From: Pseudonocardia sulfidoxydans NBRC 16205
GTDB taxonomy: Bacteria > Actinomycetota > Actinomycetes > Mycobacteriales > Pseudonocardiaceae
Length of the DNA: 64,000 nt
Reading direction: 5' to 3'
NCBI RefSeq assembly: GCF_007989085.1
Contig: NZ_BJVJ01000015.1
Location: forward strand, 1-64,000
The notes under the pieces were generated by a model that had not been told where the DNA came from, did no database searches, and worked only from the letters and a program-made list of their open reading frames with translations. The first letter of the stretch is position 1, and each line of letters opens with the position of its first letter. A program made the translations under genes and the position numbers. Of this stretch, positions 24,361 through 32,843 are shown one piece after another.

Positions 24361-25824
24361 TCACCCGGGTCCGGGGCCTCCCTGCGGCCCGCGCCCGGGC
24401 GGGAGCGGGTCCTCCTCGAACGTGCCGGCCTGCTCGCCCAGCTGCGGCGACCGGGCCCGCATCGCCGCGTACCAGGCCAGCCCGATCACGACGAGCCCGA
24501 GGAAGATCCAGGGCATCAGGTTGAGCGGGTAGTCGGGCACGGGGATGACGTTCTTGTAGAAGACGTAGACGAGTGCCGCGACGACGACGACCGCGAGCAC
24601 CACCGACAACGGGTTGAACTCCCCGCGCCTGCGCAGGAAGGCGGGCAGCGCGATGGCCATCAGCACGTAGGCCAGCATGTAGCCGAAGGTCCCGATGGTG
24701 CCGGTGTAGGTGAACACCTCGAGCGGTGAGAACCCGAGGATCACCAGGACGACCGGGACGACGAGCACGACCGGCGCGATGACGGCGATGGCCACGTGCG
24801 GGGTCTTGTGCGTCGGGTGCGCCCGGCCGAGCCTGCCGGGCAGGATGCCTTCCTCGCCCATCGTGTAGAGGATTCGTGAGGACGCGTTGATGCAGGCGAT
24901 CGTCACCGCGAAGAAGGACGCGGTGATGCCCAGGTCGACGATCCAGGAGACACCGCCGAGGCCGTAGCGGGCGGCGAGGTCGCTGATCGGCGCGGAGCTC
25001 TGGCCGAGGGTGCCCGGGTCGCCGAAGCCGCGCACCATCGTGTAGGCCGCGAAGACGTACAGGATGCCGACGAGCACCGCGCTGCCGAGCACGGCGCGGG
25101 GGATGGCGCGGTGCGGGTTGCGCGCCTCCGCGCCGAGGCTCGCGGCGCTCTCGAACCCGACGAAACCGAGCACCCCCAGCACGATGCCGAACGCGACGCC
25201 GTCGAACGACAGACCGGAGAACGTGAACTGCGCGCTGTTGCCGCCCGTCGGGTTCCCGGCCAGCACGGCGATGAGGACGATGAGCACCGCAGCGACCGAG
25301 ACGATCTCCAGGACCAGCCCGACCCGGGTCGAGATCTTGATCCCGATGATCGCGAACGCGGCGGCCCCGATCGCGGCGACCACCAGGATGATGCAGACGG
25401 CGAGCCGGCCGTCGGCCGGTAGACCCAGGCCGGTGAGGAAGGCGCCGAAGTAGAGACCGGCGCCGACGACCCCGATCATCGCGATGAACGCGTACCCGAT
25501 GACCAGGCCCCAGCCGGCCGTGAACGCGCTGCCCGGCCCGAGGCCTCGCGCCACGTAGCTGTAGAGCGAGCCCGAGGAGGCGAAGCGGCGTCCGAACTGG
25601 GTCGCGACCAGCCCGACCAGGATGACGACGACGGTCGCGCACACGTAGGACAGCCACGCGCCGTTGCCGGCGTAGAGGGCGATCAGGGCCGGGGTGGTGG
25701 CCATCGCCGCGCTCGGGGCGATCCCGGCGACGGACTGTGCCAGCACGTTGATCTGGGTCATCGACCCGTGTGCCAGCCCGGTGTCGGCGTGGGTCGGGCG
25801 CTGGTTCGCTTCCTGTGCGCTCAT
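24361..25824 (-). CDS. APC-family amino acid/amine permease
   Basis: A 487-residue transporter with twelve predicted membrane helices. The first helix region is QSVAGIAPSAAMATTPALI, followed by ASSGSLYSYVARGLGPGSAF, and helix 6 has GVLGFVGFESAASLGAEARNP, typical of the APC superfamily. The C-terminus is short and Pro/Gly-rich. The ATG at 25824 overlaps the stop of the amine oxidase gene (ATGA), with AGGAGGTGACC upstream. It most likely imports the amine substrate of that oxidase. Confidence 0.93.
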   Translation of the reverse strand: MSAQEANQRPTHADTGLAHGSMTQINVLAQSVAGIAPSAAMATTPALIALYAGNGAWLSYVCATVVVILVGLVATQFGRRFASSGSLYSYVARGLGPGSAFTAGWGLVIGYAFIAMIGVVGAGLYFGAFLTGLGLPADGRLAVCIILVVAAIGAAAFAIIGIKISTRVGLVLEIVSVAAVLIVLIAVLAGNPTGGNSAQFTFSGLSFDGVAFGIVLGVLGFVGFESAASLGAEARNPHRAIPRAVLGSAVLVGILYVFAAYTMVRGFGDPGTLGQSSAPISDLAARYGLGGVSWIVDLGITASFFAVTIACINASSRILYTMGEEGILPGRLGRAHPTHKTPHVAIAVIAPVVLVVPVVLVILGFSPLEVFTYTGTIGTFGYMLAYVLMAIALPAFLRRRGEFNPLSVVLAVVVVAALVYVFYKNVIPVPDYPLNLMPWIFLGLVVIGLAWYAAMRARSPQLGEQAGTFEEDPLPPGRGPQGGPGPG

Positions 25825-27833
25825 CCGGTCACCTCCTGGTTCGGAACCGCACGACCGTTGCCGTTGTGGGCGTGTCCGTCGCCGTCGTGGCAGGCCGCGG
25901 TCGAGCGGGGCATGTCCAGGGCGGGGTTGCCGTCGAAGAACCCGACGGGCTTGAGCGTGAAACCGATGTAGGACGCCGGCATGACGGGCCAGTCCTCGGG
26001 CCGGACCACGTGGTGGGCGCCGAAGCTGTACCAGACGACGACGTCCTCGTTCTCCAGCGGCCGGTCGGCCTCCTGGTACTGCAGGAGCCCGCCGGGTGAG
26101 CCGTGCTGGTTCGGGTAGTCGCCCGCGGCGTAGCGCTCCTGCGGGTCGAACCGGGTCACCCACAGGTGCTTGTACGCGAACTGGGCGCGGGCGAACGCCT
26201 GCGACCCCTCCTGCTGCAGCGGCAGCACGTTGTCGCCGGGCATCAGCTTGTAGCCGGTCGGCTGCCCGAGCTCGGTGATCTCGTTCGGGTTGACCACGTA
26301 CCAGACCCGCGCGATCAGCGGATCGATCAGCCGCCGGGCCTCGCTCTCGCGGACCAGCAACGTCTTCTGCGACACCCACGCGTTGCCGTACGGGTTGTCC
26401 GGGCCCAACGGCAACGCGGCCGCGTCGACCTCGTAGACCGAGTTGCGCTCCCCGTCGACCTGCATGTCGAGACGGACGTTGAAGAAGTGCTGGTGGTGGG
26501 GCCCGTAGAGCCCGGGCGCGACGACGACGCCGTGCCGCGGCTCCTCACCGTCGGCCAGCGCGCCGGTCGAGAGGACGCCGGTCAGCTTCACCTCGTACTG
26601 GATGCTGCCGTCGGTGTAGAGGTACCAGAAGAAGCCGTACTCGTAGTTGCCGACCGTCGCGATGCACGAGACGACCAGCCGGCGGGAACGGCGGACCTCG
26701 ACCTTCTCGGTGCGGAAGTCGGTGTGCTTCCAGCTGATCCCGTAGTCCTCCTCGTGCATGCAGATCGCGTTGGGGATGGTGACCGGTCGACCCTCCTGGT
26801 CGTTCGCGGTCGCGTCGAAGTAGAAGATCTCGCCGAGACAGTCGCAGCCCAGGGTCAGCGGGTTGAGCAACATCCCGACGCCGTACTCGCCCTCGTCGAA
26901 CACGTTCTTGATCCGGTGCGTGGGTGCCGGGTCCCCGTACGGGATGTACATCTCCGACAACGACGCCCGGTACAGCACCGGACGGAGCCGACCGCGGTCC
27001 TCGTACCCGACCTGGTGCAGGACGAGACCCTCCCGCGGGGTGTAGCCGATGCGCAGCCGCCAGTTCTGCCAGCTCACCGCGTGCCCGTCCACGGTGAAGC
27101 TCGGACCCTCCGGCTGCGTGACCTCCAGCGGCTTCACGTCGTCGCGCAGCTGCGTGAACGCGGGCCGGTTGTCGTCGTCGAACATCAGCTCGGGGACGTA
27201 GTTCCCGGACGTGGGCGGCAACGGCACCACACCATGGTCGCGGACGTCGATCACCTCCATCCGGTCCATGTCGAGCAGCACGATCAGCCCCTCGACCGGC
27301 CGGGCGTACCCGTTGTCGTCCGCACGCGAGCGGACGAACGTCAACGGCCGCAGCAGCCGTCGTCCCGCCGGGTCCTCGATGTCGTAACCGGCCGCCCACG
27401 GGTCGATCATCGCGAGCGAGAAATCGGTGACCCCCCGTTTGCGCATCGCCTCCTGCCACCGCGGGTCGGCCCGGGTGATCTCCTCCGCGCTGAAGAACTC
27501 CTCGAGCATCACGCTGGGCTGCACGTCCTCGACGACCCGCCAGGACGTCACGTCGCCGCTGGTGAGCGACACGACCGCCTCGACCGTCTGCTGGTGACGG
27601 CGGTCGTAGAGGACGACGAACGCGGCCCGGTCGGGAACCGGACCATCGTTGCGATCATGGTCGAGGACCTCACGCTTGTCGGGCTCGTGCAGCGACACGG
27701 TCACGAAGCGGACCTTCTCGTCGAGCTGCCGCTGCTCGCGCAGGATCTCCGCGGTCCGCCGAATCTCGGCGGGGTCGAGTGGTTGCAGCGGGTTCGTCGT
27801 GCCGGTGCGGACCTCGGGTGACTGGACGGACAC
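25821..27833 (-). CDS. Copper-containing primary-amine oxidase
   Basis: A 670-residue copper amine oxidase, which converts primary amines to aldehydes, ammonia and hydrogen peroxide. Tyr397 in VGNYEYGFFW is the precursor of the topaquinone cofactor. The catalytic base is the Asp in VFDEGEYGVGM near residue 300. Copper-ligand histidines include the HHQHF pair near 447, and the late His is in the C-terminal part. Length fits AGAO-like enzymes. The GTG at 27833 is supported by GGAGGAGGG. It forms a two-gene operon with the permease; substrates such as phenethylamine, tyramine or histamine are inferred. Confidence 0.95.
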   Translation of the reverse strand: MSVQSPEVRTGTTNPLQPLDPAEIRRTAEILREQRQLDEKVRFVTVSLHEPDKREVLDHDRNDGPVPDRAAFVVLYDRRHQQTVEAVVSLTSGDVTSWRVVEDVQPSVMLEEFFSAEEITRADPRWQEAMRKRGVTDFSLAMIDPWAAGYDIEDPAGRRLLRPLTFVRSRADDNGYARPVEGLIVLLDMDRMEVIDVRDHGVVPLPPTSGNYVPELMFDDDNRPAFTQLRDDVKPLEVTQPEGPSFTVDGHAVSWQNWRLRIGYTPREGLVLHQVGYEDRGRLRPVLYRASLSEMYIPYGDPAPTHRIKNVFDEGEYGVGMLLNPLTLGCDCLGEIFYFDATANDQEGRPVTIPNAICMHEEDYGISWKHTDFRTEKVEVRRSRRLVVSCIATVGNYEYGFFWYLYTDGSIQYEVKLTGVLSTGALADGEEPRHGVVVAPGLYGPHHQHFFNVRLDMQVDGERNSVYEVDAAALPLGPDNPYGNAWVSQKTLLVRESEARRLIDPLIARVWYVVNPNEITELGQPTGYKLMPGDNVLPLQQEGSQAFARAQFAYKHLWVTRFDPQERYAAGDYPNQHGSPGGLLQYQEADRPLENEDVVVWYSFGAHHVVRPEDWPVMPASYIGFTLKPVGFFDGNPALDMPRSTAACHDGDGHAHNGNGRAVPNQEVTG

Positions 27834-28007
27834 GAGCCCTCCTCCGGGGGAGACACAGGGCTGACCAGCAGGCCAGAAGGCGACGGTAGCCCTGCGTAGC
27901 GGGCTCCAACAAGAACACGAGCCGTGGGTGGACGTCATGGAGTGAGCGCGTGCTCCGTCGTGCGGCGGTGTCCACGATGTCGACACCCGGGGCGGTACGG
28001 TCCGCGC

Positions 28008-29102
28008 ATGGAGATGTTCCGACTGCGGATCCGTATGCGGGACGTCGAGCCGCCGGTCGTGCGGGTGATCGACGTGCCCGAGGTGGCGACGCTCGCGGAG
28101 CTGCATCTGCTGCTGCAGGCGGCCTTCGGCTGGACCGACGTCCACGTGCACCAGTTCACGGTCGCCGGTGTCGTGTACGCCGCCCCGGATCCCGACTGGG
28201 ACCTGCCGGTCGAGGACGAGGCACGCGCCACGCTCAGGAGCATGCCGTCGACGTTCGAGTACCTCTACGACCTCGGCGACTGCTGGGACCACGAGATCGC
28301 GTTCGTCGGCCCCGCCAACGAGCTACCCGGGTGTGTCGACGGAACCGGTGGGCGGCCCCCGGAGGACTGCGGCGGCCCCCACGGCTACGCACGGCTGCTG
28401 CAGGTCCTGGCCGATCCGCAGCACGAGAGCCACGCGGACCTGAAGGACTGGGCCGGGGACCTGCCCACGTTCGACCGGGCGGCGACCGACGTCTACGTGC
28501 GGCAGACCGCCGGTGAGGTCCCCGAGAGCGTTCGCATCCTGCTGGACGTGGTGAGGGACGGAGTCACGCTCACACCGGCCGGCCGGCTCCCGCGGTCGGC
28601 TGTGCGCGCGGTCCAGGCGCATCGCCCCGGGTGGTCCGCCGACGGCAGGCCCGCGACGTTCGAGGAGCACCTGCACGCGCTGTTCGTCCTGCACGGCATC
28701 CTGCGGAAGGTCGGTCTGCTCCGGCTGTTCCGTGGAGTGCTGACACCGACGAAGGCGGCCGGTGACGACGCCGAGATCATCCGCCGGCTGCGCGCGTGGT
28801 TCGATGACGAGTTCCGCGACTACCTCAGCGCGATCGTCCTCGGCGTGCTGTCGGTCTCCGGGCCGCTGGCCACAAGAGACATGGTGGACCGCGTCGGGGC
28901 GCTGATGGGAGACGGTTGGCTCGACCAGGACGGGGTCGGCGCCGACTATCGCCACGAGATCGGGCTGCTGCGCGGCGAGCTGGAGGCGCTGGACCTCGTC
29001 TCGACCGACGCGACGACCTGGGAGGCAGGGCCGTCGGCGCGGACCCTGTTGCCGCGGGCCACGCGGCTCGCGCACATCTGGTCGAAGGAGCCGGCGTGGT
29101 GA
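28008..29102 (+). CDS. Plasmid pRiA4b ORF-3 family protein
   Basis: A 364-residue protein with the pRiA4b ORF-3-like domain in residues 1-150. Family marks are VHVHQFTVAG, YLYDLGDCWDHEI and the CVDGTGGRPPEDCGGPHGY loop. The C-terminal 200 residues are helical and unassigned. The family is often carried by plasmids and transposons as a passenger, but no insertion-sequence ends flank it here. The ATG at 28008 gives the standard N-terminus (MFRLRIRMRDVEPPV). It diverges from the amine oxidase gene. Function unknown. Confidence 0.88.
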   Translation: MEMFRLRIRMRDVEPPVVRVIDVPEVATLAELHLLLQAAFGWTDVHVHQFTVAGVVYAAPDPDWDLPVEDEARATLRSMPSTFEYLYDLGDCWDHEIAFVGPANELPGCVDGTGGRPPEDCGGPHGYARLLQVLADPQHESHADLKDWAGDLPTFDRAATDVYVRQTAGEVPESVRILLDVVRDGVTLTPAGRLPRSAVRAVQAHRPGWSADGRPATFEEHLHALFVLHGILRKVGLLRLFRGVLTPTKAAGDDAEIIRRLRAWFDDEFRDYLSAIVLGVLSVSGPLATRDMVDRVGALMGDGWLDQDGVGADYRHEIGLLRGELEALDLVSTDATTWEAGPSARTLLPRATRLAHIWSKEPAW

Positions 29103-29128
29103 GCGCGGGGACTGTCGTCGGCACGCGG

Positions 29129-30145
29129 TTACATGCCGATGAGCGCGGCTGCCCGTTCGCGGTGGAACCGGGGTGAGCCGAACAGCTCATAGCTCGACCG
29201 GGCCCGTCTGAGGTAGAGGTGCGCGGGGTGTTCCCAGGTGAAGCCGATGCCGCCGTGGATCTGAATGTTCTCGGTGGCGGCGTGGACGAACACCTCGGAC
29301 GCCGACGCGGCGGCGGTCGCGGCGAGCAGGGGCAGGTCGGGGCCGTCGACGGAGGCGGTCCAGGCGGCGTGGAGCAGCGACGCCCAGGCGGCCTCGATCT
29401 CCAGGTGCAGGGTGGCGCACTTGTGTTTGATCGCCTGGAAGCTGCCGATCGGTCGGCCGAAGGCGTGCCGGGTCGTGGCGTGGTCGACCGCCATCCGAAG
29501 GCACGCGCGGGCGCCACCGATCTGTTCGGCGGCGAGGGCGAGAAGGCCGGTGTCGGCCGCTCGTGGCAGATCGGCGCCGGTGAGGGGCTCGGCGACCACG
29601 TCGGAGAACGACAGTGTGGCGAGTGCGCGGGTGCCGTCGAGAACGGGCAGCGGCGTCCGCACGAGGCCGGGACTGTCGGCCTGCGCCAGGTGGCGGCCGA
29701 CGACGATCAGGTCGGCGGACGCGCCGTCGACGACCCACGAGGCCTCGCCGGTCAGGCGATCATCCTGCGCCGCAACAGAAGGAGCGACGGTCGCGATGCA
29801 CGATCCGGCCGCGATGCGGGTGAGCCACTCCGACGCCACCGGGCCCTGGCACCGGCCCAGCACCTCGGCGGCGTACACGGTGCTCAGCACCGGTTCACCG
29901 GCCAGGACCCGTCCGAGCTCGGCCATGACGACGACGAGCTCGACCGGCCCGGCACCCTGCCCGCCCAGGTGTGCCGCGATCGTCAGCCCGGGTAGGCCGA
30001 GCTCGGCCATCCGGGCCCAGACACCGGGGCGCGCGCCGTTCTGGGGGGAGGAGGTGTGGACGCTCTCGAGGGGTGCGACGTCGTCGAGGAACTTCCGCAC
30101 CGTCCTGCGGAGGTCCTCTTGCTCGTCCTTCAGTCCGAACTGCAC
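29129..30145 (-). CDS. Acyl-CoA dehydrogenase family protein (short)
   Basis: A 338-residue acyl-CoA dehydrogenase. N-terminal FGLKDEQEDLRRTVRKFLDD is the family start; the C-terminal domain has HATTRHAFGRPIGSFQAIKH and ENIQIHGGIGFTWEHPAHLY. The middle beta domain is shortened, as in FadE subunits that work as heteromers. The catalytic base is not obvious. Genes for paired short and long subunits are common in steroid and terpenoid degradation, and the next gene upstream encodes a 398-residue partner 1 bp away. The GTG start is at 30145. Confidence 0.93.
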   Translation of the reverse strand: MQFGLKDEQEDLRRTVRKFLDDVAPLESVHTSSPQNGARPGVWARMAELGLPGLTIAAHLGGQGAGPVELVVVMAELGRVLAGEPVLSTVYAAEVLGRCQGPVASEWLTRIAAGSCIATVAPSVAAQDDRLTGEASWVVDGASADLIVVGRHLAQADSPGLVRTPLPVLDGTRALATLSFSDVVAEPLTGADLPRAADTGLLALAAEQIGGARACLRMAVDHATTRHAFGRPIGSFQAIKHKCATLHLEIEAAWASLLHAAWTASVDGPDLPLLAATAAASASEVFVHAATENIQIHGGIGFTWEHPAHLYLRRARSSYELFGSPRFHRERAAALIGM

Positions 30146-30146
30146 G

Positions 30147-31343
30147 TCATGCCCCCTGTGACGAGGGCAGTCCGAGGATCCGCGTGGCGATCGTGTCGCG
30201 CTGGATCTCGCTGGAGCCGCCGTAGATGGTGCGTGCCCGGGCGTTGAGGTAGTCGTCGGTCCAGGCGGCGGCGGAGTCGGCGGGGGTGCCGAGCGGTTGC
30301 GGGCGGAGCCACTCGGCGGCGCGCGGGCCGGTCGGTGCCAGGACCGACGGGCCGAGGACGCGCATCGCGAGGTCGGTGACGGTCTGGTGGTGCTCGGCGG
30401 TGAGGAGCTTGACCAGCGAGGACTCGGGTCCGGGCGGGTCGCCGCGGAGTCCTGCGTCCAGCGCGGCGAGCGCGAGGCAGCGCAGCTGGTGGACGCGGGT
30501 CCAGCACTGCACGACCTCCTGCCGGACGACCGGGTCGTCGGCCAGGCCGCGGGCACGGATCAGCGTGATCAGCCGGTCCAGCTCGGTGCGGTGGCCCAGC
30601 GCCGCGGCGAGCCCGACGGCGCCGCGTTCGAAGCCGAGCAGGGCGAGCGCGACCCGGGCGCCGCCGCCGAGCCCGCCGACGACGTCGTCGATCCTCGCGC
30701 GGGCGCCGTCGAGGAAGACCTCGCTGAACTCGGTCTCGCCGGTGAGGGTGCGGATGCCGCGGACGTCGACGCCGGGCCGGCTGAGGTCGAGGAGCACGAA
30801 CGACAGGCCTCGGGACCGGTGCGCGTCGGGGTCGGTCCTGACGAGGGTGAACATCCAGTTGGCGGACAGGCCCGCGGTCTGCCAGGTCTTCTGGCCGTGG
30901 AGGACGAGCTCGTCGCCGACCACCTCGGCGCGGGTGCGCAGGGCGAACAGGTCGGACCCGGCGTCGGGTTCGGAGTAGCCCTGCGCCCAGCGGATGTCGC
31001 CGTCGAGGGTCGGGCGGAGGAACCGGCGACGTTGGTCGTCGGTGCCGAGGTGCAGCAGCGTCGGGCCGATGAGGTTGAGGCCGAAGGTGTCGTTGGGGTG
31101 CGGGTGGGTGGGGACGCCCGCGCGGGCGAACTCTTCGGCGAGCACGGCCTGCTCGGCGAGCCCGAGCCCGGCACCGCCGTACTCCACCGGCCACGACACG
31201 CCGAGGAGTCCGTTGTCGCGCAGGGCGCGGCGCCAGTCGACGAGGAACGCGGCGCGCTCCTCCGGAGGCAGTGCCCCGTATCCCTGCCAGTCCGCGGGCA
31301 GCCGGTCGGCGAGGAAGGCCGCCACCCGTTCGGAGAAGGTCAC
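30147..31343 (-). CDS. Acyl-CoA dehydrogenase family protein
   Basis: A 398-residue acyl-CoA dehydrogenase. It shows WPVEYGGAGLGLAEQAVLAEE, the FAD/substrate segment GYSEPDAGSDLFALRTRA, and the C-terminal ARTIYGGSSEIQRDTIATRILGLP. FAD-dependent introduction of a double bond next to a CoA thioester is expected. The GTG start overlaps the stop of livF (GTGA) and the gene is followed after 1 bp by the short homologue, so a heteromeric enzyme is likely. Being in the liv operon suggests the importer supplies the substrate. Confidence 0.95.
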   Translation of the reverse strand: MTFSERVAAFLADRLPADWQGYGALPPEERAAFLVDWRRALRDNGLLGVSWPVEYGGAGLGLAEQAVLAEEFARAGVPTHPHPNDTFGLNLIGPTLLHLGTDDQRRRFLRPTLDGDIRWAQGYSEPDAGSDLFALRTRAEVVGDELVLHGQKTWQTAGLSANWMFTLVRTDPDAHRSRGLSFVLLDLSRPGVDVRGIRTLTGETEFSEVFLDGARARIDDVVGGLGGGARVALALLGFERGAVGLAAALGHRTELDRLITLIRARGLADDPVVRQEVVQCWTRVHQLRCLALAALDAGLRGDPPGPESSLVKLLTAEHHQTVTDLAMRVLGPSVLAPTGPRAAEWLRPQPLGTPADSAAAWTDDYLNARARTIYGGSSEIQRDTIATRILGLPSSQGA

Positions 31344-32089
31344 GCCGTCCCGCCGACGGCCTCGTGGTCGGCGAACCGCCCGGCCCCGAAGTAGGCCTCC
31401 TCGACGAGGTCACGGTCGGCGAGCAGCGCGGCGGCGTCCTCGGCCAGGACGGCCCGCCCGTGGTTGACGACGACCCCGCGGTCGGCGACCTGCAGTGCCA
31501 GCTCGATGTGCTGCTCGACGAGGACGACGCCGATCCCGTCGGCGCGGGCCAGCCGGCCGATCATCGGTAGCAGGTCCTGCACGATCTTCGGGGCGAGCCC
31601 GAGGCTCATCTCGTCGACGATGAGCACCTTCGGCCGGGCGAGCAGCGCCTTGGCGATCGCCAGCATCTGCTGCTCCCCGCCGGAGAGCAGCCCGGCACGT
31701 CGTGAGCCGAGGTCGAGCAGGGCCGGGAAGCGCTCCAGGACCTCCTGCTCGCGTCGGGTGTCGCGGGTGCGGGCGGCGAGGCGCATGTGCTCGCGGATCG
31801 ACAGCGACGGGAACAGTCCCCGGTCGTCGGGCACGAGCAACACGCCGTTGCGCGCCAACTGGTGTGGCCGGCGTCGGCCCAGCGGGGCGCCGAGCACGCG
31901 GACCTCGCCGCCGAGGAGGGGGACGAGCCCGACCATCGCGAGCAGCGACGTCGTCTTCCCGGCGCCGTTCGGACCGAGCAGGGCGACGACCTCGCCTGCC
32001 CGCACGTCGAGCGACAGGTCGCGGATGGCGGGGACGCCGTTGTACCCGGCGGTGAGGCCGTCGACGGACAGCAGTGGCGCGTCAGCCAT
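31340..32089 (-). CDS. livF: Branched-chain-type ABC transporter ATPase (LivF-like)
   Basis: A 249-residue ATP-binding subunit of the LivF type. Walker A GPNGAGKTT is at about residues 39-47, the signature LLSGGEQQM near 137, and Walker B VLIVDEMSLGLAP near 157, where the family Glu-Pro is Glu-Met. The switch His follows in VEQHIE. It powers the importer encoded by the neighbouring genes. Its ATG overlaps the end of livG by 8 bp. Confidence 0.95.
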   Translation of the reverse strand: MADAPLLSVDGLTAGYNGVPAIRDLSLDVRAGEVVALLGPNGAGKTTSLLAMVGLVPLLGGEVRVLGAPLGRRRPHQLARNGVLLVPDDRGLFPSLSIREHMRLAARTRDTRREQEVLERFPALLDLGSRRAGLLSGGEQQMLAIAKALLARPKVLIVDEMSLGLAPKIVQDLLPMIGRLARADGIGVVLVEQHIELALQVADRGVVVNHGRAVLAEDAAALLADRDLVEEAYFGAGRFADHEAVGGTA

Positions 32090-32843
32090 GACCGACCTCC
32101 GTCGGCGTGCCGAGGTAGGCGGCGACGACGCGTGGGTCGGTCCGCGCCGCCGTGGGGTCGCCGGTGAAGATCTGTTTGCCGAACTCCAGCACGGTCACCC
32201 TGTCGCAGACGGTGAGGACCAGCGACATGTCGTGGTCGATGAGCAGGATCCCGGGTCCGGCGTCGGCGATCGCGCGCAGCCGCTGCGCCAGGGCCCGGCT
32301 CTCCATGGAGTCGAGGCCCGCGGCCGGTTCGTCGAGCAGCAGCACGGTGCAGCCGCCCGCGGCGGCGCGCGCGACCCCGACGAGCTTCTGCTGCCCGAGC
32401 GAGAGGTCGCGGGCGAGAGTGTCGGCGATGTCGGTCAGGCCGACCATCTCCAACGCGGCTCCGACGACGTCGCGCCCGTTGCGCCGCCGGCGTCCGAAGA
32501 CGTCGCGGGCCAGTGACGTCCAGCCGGCGCTGCGGGCGGCGACGAGCAGGTTCTCCGTGGTGGACAGGTTGCCGAACAGCTCACCGGACTGCCACGTCCG
32601 GGACAGGCCGGCGGCCCGCCGCTCGTGCGGGGGCAGGTTCTCGATCCGAATGCCGTCGAGCTCGATCTCACCCGTCATCGGTGCGAAGCCGGTCAGGGCG
32701 TCGACGAACGTCGTCTTGCCGGCGCCGTTGGGCCCGATGAGCCCGACGATCTCGCCGGGCGCCACGTCGACCGACACCTCCGAGTTGGCGACGAGCCCGC
32801 CGTAGCGGACGGTCAGCTCGCGGGCGTGGAGGCCGTCAGACAT
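32082..32843 (-). CDS. livG: Branched-chain-type ABC transporter ATPase (LivG-like)
   Basis: A 253-residue ATPase of the LivG type. Walker A GPNGAGKTT is at residues 37-45, the signature SLGQQKLVGVARA replaces LSGGQ-like spacing near 148, and Walker B is VLLLDEPAAGL. LSRTWQ and the ISSL-like helical insert are family features. It overlaps both livF and the fused permease gene by 8 bp, so all are one transcript. Confidence 0.95.
   Translation of the reverse strand: MSDGLHARELTVRYGGLVANSEVSVDVAPGEIVGLIGPNGAGKTTFVDALTGFAPMTGEIELDGIRIENLPPHERRAAGLSRTWQSGELFGNLSTTENLLVAARSAGWTSLARDVFGRRRRNGRDVVGAALEMVGLTDIADTLARDLSLGQQKLVGVARAAAGGCTVLLLDEPAAGLDSMESRALAQRLRAIADAGPGILLIDHDMSLVLTVCDRVTVLEFGKQIFTGDPTAARTDPRVVAAYLGTPTEVGHG

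Noticed and set aside
28008..29102. Possible transposon because of a pRiA4b ORF-3 family gene
   Set aside because: No transposase gene, terminal inverted repeats or target duplications were seen around it.
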